Notes: generated by a model not told the origin, from the letters alone. Shown: positions 1 through 6,225, counted from the stretch's first letter. The stretch: 6,916 bases of DNA from an uncultured Flammeovirgaceae bacterium (GCA_946480685.1 CAMLLI010000225.1:1-6916), one strand, 5' to 3'. A program made the numbers and translations.

Positions 1-228
1 GTTTTCAATAAACGAACTGTGCGTTTCAAATCGCTTTAGTTCAAACACAACAATAGATTCCTGCTCGGGAAATTCTACGCGTATCGAATCCGGGAAGTAA
101 TTAACGGCATCGCGCCTGGTGCGATATATATTTTCATGGCGACCAGGACCTGATGAATAATTAATGACTTGTGCATTCATTTCGAAAAACGTGATGAAAA
201 GGAAGAATATAATGCTATAGTATTTCAT
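1..228 (-). CDS. Exported protein of unknown function, N-terminal 76 residues (partial)
   Basis: An open frame reads from an ATG at 228-226 to the window edge with no stop, giving 76 codons; the C-terminus lies outside. The first 20 residues are a typical signal peptide: a short start with one Lys, a hydrophobic core rich in Ile and Phe, and a likely signal peptidase I site at Asn-Ala before Gln-20. There is no lipobox cysteine, so it is probably periplasmic, outer-membrane or secreted rather than a lipoprotein. The mature part alternates charged and hydrophobic residues (for example SIRVEFP, then ESIVVFELKRFE), which suggests beta strands. I do not recognise the family. It lies 102 bases downstream of, and on the same strand as, the anti-sigma-like gene, so it may be a third member or target of that signalling unit (inference). 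It is real by its signal peptide and frame; its function is unknown. Confidence 0.75.
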   Translation of the reverse strand, partial: MKYYSIIFFLFITFFEMNAQVINYSSGPGRHENIYRTRRDAVNYFPDSIRVEFPEQESIVVFELKRFETHSSFIEN

Positions 229-282
229 AATGTGAGATGATTTTTCTGGTTCTGTTATAGTTTGGATATAGTCATACCACCC

Positions 283-304
283 GAATGCAGGACAAGCAGC
301 ATTC
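283..304. repeat. Short inverted repeat between two minus-strand genes
   Basis: GAATGC at 283-288 pairs with GCATTC at 299-304 around a 10-base loop, inside the 102-base gap between the anti-sigma-like gene and the exported-protein gene. No T-run follows on either strand, so it is not a standard intrinsic terminator. It could be a weak RNA structure that lowers expression of the downstream gene, or chance. The rest of the gap (229-330) is AT-rich, and I see no convincing TTTG / TAnnTTTG Bacteroidota promoter in it. Confidence 0.3.
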
Positions 305-330
305 CGTGTATGAGTAATATTTAATAGTAA

Positions 331-981
331 TTAGTTTAGCCGGGCACTGACGAGTTGATTTTCGTCAGCGTATCCGTCTTGGGATTGAGCCTTTCGAAAC
401 CTGATTATTTTCTTTTTCTCCCGGTGCGTTACGAGCTGCTGCTCCTGCGGTGGAATTATACCGATAATTACTTTCGGCTGTTTAACAGCATCTTCGGTCG
501 CTACCCCGGTATCGATATTTTCATGTATAGCTGTCGGAGTAATTGCTTCTTCGCTGGCTTCATATATAGCTGTATCGCTGGCTGCTATATGTGCCGCAGA
601 AGTGGATATATACGGTTCTTCTTCAATCCTGATGCGGGCGTTGTTTTGGGTTATAGAGTGTTCGGTTGAAGGCGCTTCCGTGTTTACTAATATATCTTTG
701 CTCTCCGGGCGCAATGGCCTCACTACTGCGGGAGATGCGGATTCCGTTTTTACGGTTGCTTTTGTTTGGCTTGGTATATCAGTTAAATGTTGGTAACTAT
801 ATACTCCGGCTAAAACGGCAACTGTCAGCGAGGCAGCTATGGAGAAATATACCGGTCGTTTGGATCGTGTAGTCCGATGAATCTCCATACGGCCCCATAG
901 CTCTTCCTTGTTCCAACGGACAGGGTATTGCTCGGCTTCCTTTACTTTCAGCCGGATAATTTTTTCAATGTTATGTTCCAT
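331..981 (-). CDS. Single-pass membrane protein, putative anti-sigma factor for the adjacent ECF sigma
   Basis: A 216-residue protein. Residues 1-43 are a charged, presumably cytoplasmic segment containing W23 and the motif EELWGRM (26-32). Residues 44-63 form one hydrophobic membrane helix (YFSIAASLTVAVLAGVYSYQ). The rest, about 64-216, is a low-complexity tail rich in Thr, Ala, Glu, Ser and Pro that is probably extracytoplasmic and poorly folded, ending in a basic patch (KKKIIRFRK, 189-197). This layout of short cytoplasmic head, one helix and external tail is that of membrane anti-sigma factors. I see no FecR domain and no HxxxCxxC zinc motif of the ZAS type, so the assignment rests on context and layout. 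Its ATG lies inside the end of the sigma gene with an 11-base overlap, which implies translational coupling and a fixed ratio of the two proteins, as is usual for sigma/anti-sigma pairs. The tail carries loose internal repeats (TAIYE at 137, TAIHE at 150). Confidence 0.7.
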   Translation of the reverse strand: MEHNIEKIIRLKVKEAEQYPVRWNKEELWGRMEIHRTTRSKRPVYFSIAASLTVAVLAGVYSYQHLTDIPSQTKATVKTESASPAVVRPLRPESKDILVNTEAPSTEHSITQNNARIRIEEEPYISTSAAHIAASDTAIYEASEEAITPTAIHENIDTGVATEDAVKQPKVIIGIIPPQEQQLVTHREKKKIIRFRKAQSQDGYADENQLVSARLN

Positions 982-1552
982 AATGGTATCCCTCTTGGGT
1001 AAGCATTTTCTTTAATAGTGCCTTGGCCTTGAATAACTGCGATCGCGAAGTACTCTCACTGACTTCGAGCATCGTAGCGATCTCTGCATGATTATAGCCT
1101 TCCACAACAAACAGGTTGAAAACCGTGCGGTAACCTGTGGGCAGTTGCGTAATGAGTTGATACACATCTTCGGCATCCTGCTCACTAAAAGCGTGCAGGT
1201 CCGGCTCCGGTATGGATGCATCCAGACTCTCGGTCAGGTTAAAGTTGTGTCTTCTTCTCAGCCACATCAGCGATTCATTCACCACAATCCTGCGCATCCA
1301 TCCTTCCGTGCTTCCCGGGCCCTGGTAATTAAAATTGTTAAGACCCCGGAATATCTTGGTGAAGGCAGTCATCAAAACATCCTCGGCATCGGCATCACTT
1401 CGTATGTACCGATAGGCCAGCCGGTACAAGCGGTCAGCATAGCATTTATATAGTTGCTCTTGTGCTTTACCGTTGCCTTGCTTACATTTTTTAACGAAGT
1501 CTTCTTCAGTCAAGCGGTTTGGGGGTTGTGGTTTTATAGATAGAAATGCCAT
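971..1552 (-). CDS. RNA polymerase ECF-type sigma-70 factor
   Basis: A 193-residue protein, the usual size for an ECF sigma factor, which directs RNA polymerase to a small set of promoters, often for envelope functions. Region 2 spans about residues 30-100 and includes the region 2.2 core pattern DADAEDVLMTAFTKIFRGL (53-71), followed by W85 and the basic segment MRRIVVNESLMWLRRR (86-101), which matches the promoter-melting and -10-binding part. A loose acidic linker (106-128) leads to region 4 (about 129-185), with LPTGYRTVFNLFVVEGYNHA (137-156) and the helix-turn-helix IATMLEVSESTSRSQLFKAKALLKKML (158-184). There is no region 1 or 3, as expected for ECF. The chosen ATG at 1552 is the only Met ahead of region 2. 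No Shine-Dalgarno sequence is visible, which is normal for this phylum. The gene heads a minus-strand unit with the anti-sigma-like gene and is divergent from the BatA-like gene. I cannot assign an ECF subgroup. Confidence 0.95.
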   Translation of the reverse strand: MAFLSIKPQPPNRLTEEDFVKKCKQGNGKAQEQLYKCYADRLYRLAYRYIRSDADAEDVLMTAFTKIFRGLNNFNYQGPGSTEGWMRRIVVNESLMWLRRRHNFNLTESLDASIPEPDLHAFSEQDAEDVYQLITQLPTGYRTVFNLFVVEGYNHAEIATMLEVSESTSRSQLFKAKALLKKMLTQEGYHYGT

Positions 1553-1558
1553 CTTCGC

Positions 1559-1643
1559 AGCGGTCGTTGCCTGACCCCCGGAATTTTTTTTAAGATGCTG
1601 TTGTAGCAGGCAAAAGTTTTATGGGCAGGAAGAAGCGGTCGTT
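1559..1643. repeat. Perfect 10-base direct repeat AGCGGTCGTT, two copies
   Basis: AGCGGTCGTT occurs at 1559-1568 and again at 1634-1643, a spacing of 75 bases, both inside the divergent region. Read toward the sigma gene the unit is AACGACCGCT, and the copies flank most of the sequence upstream of that gene. A perfect 10-mer repeated within 150 bases is unlikely by chance (roughly 1 in 100), so it may be a protein-binding site or a promoter element. The AAC start would fit the AAC core of many ECF -35 boxes, which would mean autoregulation by the sigma factor. That is speculative. Confidence 0.45.
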
Positions 1644-1662
1644 AGTCAAATTATAGACACTA

Positions 1663-1681
1663 CCGTGAACGGATAACCGTT
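1663..1681. promoter_or_regulatory. Cluster of alternating CCGT/ACGG half-sites, possible operator
   Basis: Three half-sites alternate in orientation: CCGT (1663-1666), ACGG (1669-1672) and CCGT (1677-1680). They form two overlapping palindromes, CCGT-GA-ACGG and AACGG-ATAA-CCGTT. The cluster ends 22 bases before the ATG of the BatA-like gene, where a repressor or activator could act on the plus-strand operon. No regulator gene in the window is an obvious partner. Confidence 0.35.
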
Positions 1682-1702
1682 TAACTATTAACTTTATCGC
1701 TG

Positions 1703-3700
1703 ATGAATTTTTTATATCCTTCTTTTCTGTGGGCGCTGGGGGTGCTGTCTGTTCCGATCATCATTCACCTTTTTAATTTTCGCAGAACAACCAGGATCTA
1801 TTTTTCCAATAACCGTTTTTTGAAGCAGGTAAAGGAAGCCACTACGGCCAAGCGCAGGCTGAAGCATTATCTTATTCTCGCTTCGCGATTGTTATTCCTG
1901 TTCTTCCTGGTGATTACGTTTTGCCAGCCGATCATCCCGGCTAAAAATCAGCTGACCAACGACCACGCTATAGTTTTATACCTCGACAATTCCCAGAGCA
2001 TGTCGGCTCAGATGGAAGATAAAGTGCGCGGGCTTGATGCCGGTATTGCCTTCGTAAAAAATATTGTTTCACTGTTTCCGCCCGACACCCGGTATAAACT
2101 TATTACCAACGACTTTGCCCCGTTCTCGAATTCTTTTAAAACAAAATCAGAGATCCTTGACCTGCTTACACAAGTGCGTCTCTCGCCTGTAAGCAGAACG
2201 ATGCAGGAGGTAACAGACCGCATTCGCCAGCAAGGCGCAGCACATGAACGTGAAGTATTCTGGATATCGGACTTTCAGAAATCAACTCTCGGTACTATAC
2301 CGACAACGCTTGACTCTTCAACGCAATGGCACCTGGTACCCATTCGCTTTGCACCACTGTCGAATATATTTATAGATTCAGCTTATCTCGAAAATCCCTT
2401 TGCCGCCAGTGGCGAGAAAAATGTATTGCGAGTTAAAGTACGAAACGATGGTAAACGCGATGTCGATCAACTGAGTCTCAAACTCACCATAAACAATATA
2501 CAATCCGGTGCCGGTACATTGGATGTGCCGCAGGGCGGTGTTGCTGAAACCACGTTCGATCTCGCTACAGGACTAACGGGACTAAACAAAGCACGAATAA
2601 CATTCAATGATTTCCCCGTAAGCTTCGATAATGAATTTTTTTTCGCGTTGAATTTTACGGACAAGATCAAGGTGGTAGAGATTAAAAAAGATAATGAGAC
2701 TACACCGGTTGAGAAAGTCTATGGTAACAAGCTTGTGTTTAGTTATCATGGTTTTGCCGTAAGTAATTTTAACTATAATGAATTGGCAGAGGCCGACCTC
2801 GTGGTTGTCAACGGACTGAATACTGTTGATCCATCCTTGACCAATGCATTGTCAGACTATATCAACAAAGGCGGAACATTATTGCTGGTGCCTGGCACGC
2901 AACCGGATGTCAACAACCTCAAAAGCCTGGCGCAGGTAGCAGGATTAAATGCTGCTCCAAAAGGTGAACTTGCTGATCTGGACAGACCTGATTTTTCAAA
3001 TCCGTTTTTTGAAAATGTATTTGAAGAAAAGTCAATTTCACTTGCTATGCCAAAGGCTACGCGTGTACTCGACTGGGGTAACGATCGTGCTGCTATACTT
3101 CGTTTTAAAAATGATCAGCCGTTCCTTTCGCTGTTCAATCGCGGAGGCAAGATATATATACTGGCCAGCGCACTCGACCGCGACTTTACTGATTTCCACC
3201 AGCATGCATTGTTTGTACCGGTGATGTATCGCATTGCCGCGAGCGCCCGCAGAAATGAAACCAAACATTATTATACCCTGCGTGAAAATCTGATTACTCT
3301 GCGACTGGATAGTTTAAAAAATGATGAGCCGTTAAAGTTGGTGGGGAAGGAAGAAGTTATACCGGGTCAGCGTAAAGTGGGCGACCGTGTGTTTATGGAA
3401 GTTCCAAAGTTCTCTATCGAACAAGGGTTCTATAAAATTGCGTCACAGCGCGATACCATTGGCTTACTGGCGTTTAACCTGGATAAGGAAGAATCGCTTA
3501 TGGATCAATATACCGGTGAAGAAGTAAAGACAAGAGTAGGAGGCGGAGATAACATCAGCATTTTTACGGCATCAACATCCGATACTTTCAGCAACGAAAT
3601 AAAGGAGCGATATTTGGGCACGCCCTTGTGGAAGTATGCATTGTTGCTCGCATTGCTTTTCATCGTAACGGAAGTTTTACTGATCCGTTTTTTGAAATAA
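1703..3700 (+). CDS. BatA-domain membrane protein with von Willebrand A-like region
   Basis: A 665-residue protein of the BatA / aerotolerance-regulator N-terminal family common in Bacteroidota. Residues 1-80 are the BatA membrane domain: helix 1 at about 4-24 (FLYPSFLWALGVLSVPIIIHLFNFRR), a basic loop with FSNNRFLKQV, and helix 2 at about 55-76. A von Willebrand A-like segment follows (about 88-215) with the metal-site motif DNSQSM (D95, S97, S99), a possible site threonine near T166 and WISD at 187-190. Residues about 216-310 look like an Ig-like/CARDB beta domain, and about 340-490 resemble the class I glutamine-amidotransferase-like fold seen in this family (LVVVNGLN, GGTLLLVPG, GGKIYILAS), with no evident catalytic Cys. 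A C-terminal helix at 642-663 anchors the end. The cellular role of such proteins is not settled; Bat proteins are linked to stress tolerance and envelope functions. It is the first gene of the plus-strand unit. The start is supported by the family's usual MxFLxPxFLW opening; no Shine-Dalgarno is seen. Confidence 0.88.
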   Translation: MNFLYPSFLWALGVLSVPIIIHLFNFRRTTRIYFSNNRFLKQVKEATTAKRRLKHYLILASRLLFLFFLVITFCQPIIPAKNQLTNDHAIVLYLDNSQSMSAQMEDKVRGLDAGIAFVKNIVSLFPPDTRYKLITNDFAPFSNSFKTKSEILDLLTQVRLSPVSRTMQEVTDRIRQQGAAHEREVFWISDFQKSTLGTIPTTLDSSTQWHLVPIRFAPLSNIFIDSAYLENPFAASGEKNVLRVKVRNDGKRDVDQLSLKLTINNIQSGAGTLDVPQGGVAETTFDLATGLTGLNKARITFNDFPVSFDNEFFFALNFTDKIKVVEIKKDNETTPVEKVYGNKLVFSYHGFAVSNFNYNELAEADLVVVNGLNTVDPSLTNALSDYINKGGTLLLVPGTQPDVNNLKSLAQVAGLNAAPKGELADLDRPDFSNPFFENVFEEKSISLAMPKATRVLDWGNDRAAILRFKNDQPFLSLFNRGGKIYILASALDRDFTDFHQHALFVPVMYRIAASARRNETKHYYTLRENLITLRLDSLKNDEPLKLVGKEEVIPGQRKVGDRVFMEVPKFSIEQGFYKIASQRDTIGLLAFNLDKEESLMDQYTGEEVKTRVGGGDNISIFTASTSDTFSNEIKERYLGTPLWKYALLLALLFIVTEVLLIRFLK

Positions 3701-3712
3701 TACTGATGGTAA

Positions 3713-3731
3713 GGTTTAAACATTATTAACC
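3713..3731. promoter_or_regulatory. Quasi-palindrome just upstream of the antitoxin start
   Basis: GGTTTAA (3713-3719) and TTAACC (3726-3731) form an imperfect inverted repeat ending one base before the antitoxin ATG. Many toxin-antitoxin operons carry such a palindrome as the site where the antitoxin represses its own promoter. The arms pair only with one bulged base, and no strong promoter is seen beside it: TTTG at 3691-3694 and TAAGGTTTA at 3710-3718 are 15 bases apart, short for this phylum. It is a candidate operator only. Confidence 0.25.
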
Positions 3732-3732
3732 T

Positions 3733-3954
3733 ATGAAAACAGTTAGTATTGAATTGCCGGAGAATATAAGCGAGACAGAATTGAAAATAATTCTGGCGGG
3801 AGAGCTATATGAGCGCGAGAAACTTACCCTGGGCCAGGCTGCTGATCTGGCCGGCCTGAGCAAGCGTGCCTTTATCGAGATGATGGGCAAGTACGGCTTT
3901 TCGCTTTTTGGTGACTCCGTTGATGATTTAATGGCTGATATAAAAAATGCCTGA
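3733..3954 (+). CDS. UPF0175 family protein, antitoxin of a type II-like toxin-antitoxin pair
   Basis: A 73-residue protein with the features of UPF0175: an N-terminal strand with KTVSIELPENI (2-12), a helix with LAGELYEREKLTLGQAADLAGLSKRAFIEMM (21-51) containing a helix-turn-helix-like core (33-50), and a short C-terminal tail GFSLFGDSVDDLMADI (55-70). Members are small DNA-binding-like proteins usually encoded directly before DUF3368 PIN-like genes and regarded as their antitoxins. That arrangement is present here: the toxin ATG at 3947 overlaps this gene's stop by 8 bases, so the two are translationally coupled with the antitoxin made first. The role as toxin neutraliser and autorepressor is inferred from family and context. 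Confidence 0.88.
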   Translation: MKTVSIELPENISETELKIILAGELYEREKLTLGQAADLAGLSKRAFIEMMGKYGFSLFGDSVDDLMADIKNA

Positions 3955-4405
3955 GATTGTAATTTCAGACACCAGTTGTTTGATTCTTTTAACGAAGATT
4001 AACGAGCTCGATCTTTTACGCACCTGCTATAAAAAAATAATTGTTCCGGAAGAAGTAGCACAAGAGTACGGCAGTTCATTGCCCGATTGGATTGAGATAA
4101 GGAAGGCATCGCAGAATTCTTTACAAAAAACTTTACAACAGATTGTCGACAGGGGAGAAGCAGGCGCTTTTGCGTTGGCACTGGAAATTCCTGATACGCT
4201 GGTAATTGTTGATGACCGTAAGGCACGTAAGGTTGCTTTATCATTAGGTTTAACAGTTACCGGAACGTTAGGAGTATTTGTTAAAGCAAAAAGACTGGGC
4301 TTGATACCTTCTGTTAAGCCAATACTTGCTAAACTTGCAGGAACAGATTTCCGGATATCCGAAAGGATCGTAACAACCATTCTGGAGCTAACGGGTGAAA
4401 AATAA
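3947..4405 (+). CDS. DUF3368 domain protein, PIN-like toxin (probable ribonuclease)
   Basis: A 152-residue protein matching DUF3368, a PIN-like nuclease family paired with UPF0175. The acidic positions expected for metal binding are visible: D8 in VISDTSCLILL, E36/E40 in IIVPEEVAQEYG (31-42), E71 in DRGEAGAFALA (68-78) and D89/D90 in LVIVDDRKARKVA (85-97). The family signature VTGTLGVFVKAKRLGLI is at 104-120, and the late element GTDFRIS at 132-138. Length is normal and the frame intact, so the protein is probably active. PIN toxins cleave RNA; the target here is unknown. The stop is 5 bases before the dihydroorotase-like gene, so toxin and downstream genes very likely share a transcript. The pair sits between two genes that look like housekeeping neighbours, which suggests acquisition. 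Confidence 0.9.
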   Translation: MPEIVISDTSCLILLTKINELDLLRTCYKKIIVPEEVAQEYGSSLPDWIEIRKASQNSLQKTLQQIVDRGEAGAFALALEIPDTLVIVDDRKARKVALSLGLTVTGTLGVFVKAKRLGLIPSVKPILAKLAGTDFRISERIVTTILELTGEK

Positions 4406-4410
4406 CAAGC

Positions 4411-5670
4411 ATGAAAATTCTTATACAAAACGCTGAAATACTTGATCCCAATTCCCCCTTTCATCAAAAAGAAAAAAATGTATTAATCAACAACGGCCGC
4501 ATTGCCGAGATCGGTGATAAAAATTATTCTGCCGATAAAGTTGTAAAGGCCGATGGCATGAAGTTGTCTACCGGGTGGTTTGATCTGGGAACGTATGTAG
4601 GCGACCCGGGACTCGAACATAAAGAAGATCTTGATTCCGTTTCTAAGGCTGCAGCAGCCGGAGGATTTACTGAGATCGCGGTGCTTCCCAATACATCGCC
4701 CTCCGTACAAACTAAAAATGAAGTAAGCTATATCACGCGCGGCAATGATACACGCCTGGTCGAGATCCATGCGATGGCAGCCGTGACAAAAAATAACAAA
4801 GGCGAAGAGCTTACCGAAATGATAGACCTGCACGAAGCAGGTGCTATAGCATTTACCGATGGACTAAAGCCTATATGGCATACGGATATTTTACTAAAGG
4901 CACTTCAGTACCTGCAGAAGTTTAATGGTATACTCATCGATCACCCGGAAGATATATGGCTGAATATGTTTGGCCAGATGCACGAAGGTATTAACAGCAC
5001 GATGCTCGGACTGAAAGGTATGCCGCGCATTGCCGAAGATATTATGGTAAGCAAGAACCTCGAATTGCTGGGCTATGCGGGAGGTCGCTTACACATGGCA
5101 AGACTGTCTTCCGGTAAAGCGATTGACCTGATACGTGCTGCGAAAAAGAAATTGAACGTAAGCTGCGACATTGCTGCCTATCAACCGCTGCTGGATGATA
5201 ATCACCTGTCAGACTTCGACACAAACTATAAAGTAAACCCACCGCTTCGCGAGAAGGTTGATAACGATGCGCTCATCAAGGCGTTGAAGGACGGAACGAT
5301 TGATATAATTTGCTCCGGACATATACCGCACGAAGATGAAAGTAAAGAACTGGAATTTGATCTTGCCGATTTTGGAATCATCAACCTGCAGACGTTCGGA
5401 TCAAATCTCGTGTCTTTGTCAAAGTCCGTTGACTGGAGTGTACTGCTGGAGAAAGTAACGGTAAATCCGCGGAAGCTGTTGAACCTTGAAATACCGCGCA
5501 TCGATGTGGAAGAAAAAGCGAATCTTACACTCTTCGACCCGAATCGTTCATGGACACTGGATGAAAAAACAAATTTGTCGAAGTCGAAGAACTCTCCCTG
5601 GTATGGAAAAGAAGTTACGGGTAAAGTAGTAGCGGTGTTCAACAACAATAAACAGCGGATCGAAGATTAA
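4411..5670 (+). CDS. pyrC: Dihydroorotase-family protein, probably catalytically inactive (PyrC'-like)
   Basis: A 419-residue protein with full-length similarity to class I dihydroorotases, the zinc amidohydrolases of pyrimidine synthesis. Family landmarks are present: PNTSP (93-97), TKNNKGEELTEM (126-137), IDHPED (176-181), KVNPPLR (274-280), GHIPHEDESKELEFDLADFGIINLQT (303-328) and NPRKLLNL (352-359). The key residues are mostly changed. The metal-binding HxHxR after PGxxDxH reads G60-T-Y62-V-G64; the later metal His of HxxH reads R231; the His of the TPHH element is Y257; and the catalytic Asp of TDHAPH is G303. H178 and D150 remain. By comparison with known non-catalytic PyrC' proteins that assemble with aspartate transcarbamoylase, this is probably a structural partner rather than an enzyme, and a true dihydroorotase should lie elsewhere. 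The reading frame is undamaged, so the changes are not recent decay. The gene follows the toxin by 5 bases with no Shine-Dalgarno and has no promoter of its own that I can see. The symbol denotes the family, not proven activity. Confidence 0.85.
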   Translation: MKILIQNAEILDPNSPFHQKEKNVLINNGRIAEIGDKNYSADKVVKADGMKLSTGWFDLGTYVGDPGLEHKEDLDSVSKAAAAGGFTEIAVLPNTSPSVQTKNEVSYITRGNDTRLVEIHAMAAVTKNNKGEELTEMIDLHEAGAIAFTDGLKPIWHTDILLKALQYLQKFNGILIDHPEDIWLNMFGQMHEGINSTMLGLKGMPRIAEDIMVSKNLELLGYAGGRLHMARLSSGKAIDLIRAAKKKLNVSCDIAAYQPLLDDNHLSDFDTNYKVNPPLREKVDNDALIKALKDGTIDIICSGHIPHEDESKELEFDLADFGIINLQTFGSNLVSLSKSVDWSVLLEKVTVNPRKLLNLEIPRIDVEEKANLTLFDPNRSWTLDEKTNLSKSKNSPWYGKEVTGKVVAVFNNNKQRIED

Positions 5671-5683
5671 CCTCTTCGCATCC
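5657..5683 (+). other. RNA hairpin spanning the dihydroorotase-like stop codon
   Basis: GGATCGAAGA (5657-5666) pairs with TCTTCG (5673-5678) and, after one bulged C at 5679, ATCC (5680-5683), giving a 10-pair stem with a 6-base loop TTAACC that contains most of the stop codon. No U-run follows, so it does not fit an intrinsic terminator. It may mark an mRNA processing or stability point between the dihydroorotase-like gene and the DUF4199 genes, or act weakly on translation of the next gene, whose ATG is 14 bases after the stem. Confidence 0.4.
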
Positions 5684-5697
5684 ATAGGTATACGGAA

Positions 5698-6225
5698 ATG
5701 AATCGATCTCCCTTATTAAAAATATCCATTCGCTACGGGCTTGTTGCTGGTGTGCTTACGCTTGTGCTGATGGTGGCGCTATACTATATAGGTACACACC
5801 CGCTGATGATAGCGCCTTACCTGGATTTCAGAATTTTACTCTTCGGTATTTTTATTTTTTTCGCGTTAAAAGAAGTTCGAGACTATTACCAGAACGGTGA
5901 ACTATATTTCTGGCAGGGCATGATCGGTGCCGGCATTGTAGTGTTATTGGCAGATGTTATTGCATCTATAGGTCTTACGATATTCGGAAGTATAGAAAAG
6001 GAATTTATAGCTTCGTATGTGAAGGAGATGACGGCATACCTGAATACTTTTTCGAAGGAGGATGTTGAGCGGATAGGAAAAGAAGTTTTTGAGCGTAATT
6101 TAAAGCAGTTACCTACGACTAACATTTCGGTCTTGGCAGTTACCTACTTTGTGCAGGGGCTTTCCATAGGCTTTTTTGTTAGTATAATACTTTCAGTAAT
6201 TCTAAGAAGACAACCCAAAAACTAA
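5698..6225 (+). CDS. DUF4199 family inner-membrane protein (first of two)
   Basis: A 175-residue protein with the size and pattern of DUF4199, a family found mainly in Bacteroidota with no assigned function. Four membrane helices are visible at about 11-32, 42-58, 71-97 and 143-168. The opening SIRYGLVAGVL (10-20) and the segment KEVRDYYQNGELYFWQGMIGAGI (58-80) are the most conserved family parts. A charged loop of about 45 residues (KEFIASYVKE to KQLPT) lies between helices 3 and 4 and probably faces one side as amphipathic helices. It follows the dihydroorotase-like gene by 27 bases and precedes a paralogue by 5 bases. The start keeps the usual short polar leader before helix 1. The role is unknown; the link to a glycosyltransferase hints at an envelope or lipid-linked process (inference). 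Confidence 0.85.
   Translation: MNRSPLLKISIRYGLVAGVLTLVLMVALYYIGTHPLMIAPYLDFRILLFGIFIFFALKEVRDYYQNGELYFWQGMIGAGIVVLLADVIASIGLTIFGSIEKEFIASYVKEMTAYLNTFSKEDVERIGKEVFERNLKQLPTTNISVLAVTYFVQGLSIGFFVSIILSVILRRQPKN

Larger units (their letters stand above)
1553..1702. promoter_or_regulatory. Divergent intergenic region between the sigma gene and the plus-strand operon
   Basis: These 150 bases separate two divergent starts and must carry or lie next to promoters for both directions. On the minus strand, TATAATTTG (1657 down to 1649) resembles the Bacteroidota -7 element TAnnTTTG but has one extra base, and no well-placed TTTG -33 box is seen. On the plus strand, TAACTTTA at 1689-1696 differs from TAnnTTTG only in its last base, but it sits so close to the ATG at 1703 that the message would be almost leaderless. 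Neither is a firm promoter call. The region also holds a T8 tract (1594-1601), a direct repeat and a half-site cluster, listed separately. Confidence 0.5.

Noticed and set aside
283..304. Intrinsic terminator after the anti-sigma-like gene
   Set aside because: The stem has only six pairs, a ten-base loop and no T-run on either side, so it is kept only as a weak inverted repeat.
355..872. Several plus-strand open frames opposite the anti-sigma-like gene
   Set aside because: They overlap each other and a better minus-strand gene, have Cys/Phe/Tyr-rich improbable compositions and no recognisable domain.
1088..1453. 121-codon plus-strand frame opposite the sigma gene
   Set aside because: It is the antisense shadow of conserved sigma regions 2 and 4 and has no protein-like features.
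3691..3718. Dedicated promoter for the toxin-antitoxin pair
   Set aside because: The TTTG and TAAGGTTTA elements are only 15 bases apart and the second has an extra base compared with TAnnTTTG, so the match is too weak to call.
4027..4467. 146-codon minus-strand frame opposite the DUF3368 toxin
   Set aside because: It mirrors the codons of the well-supported toxin and has a Ser-rich composition typical of antisense frames.
5226..5648. 140-codon minus-strand frame opposite the dihydroorotase-like gene
   Set aside because: Ser/Phe-rich antisense shadow of a conserved family protein.
4411..5670. Dihydroorotase-like gene as a decaying pseudogene
   Set aside because: The frame is intact over the normal family length and many structural motifs are kept, which fits a maintained non-catalytic protein better than decay.
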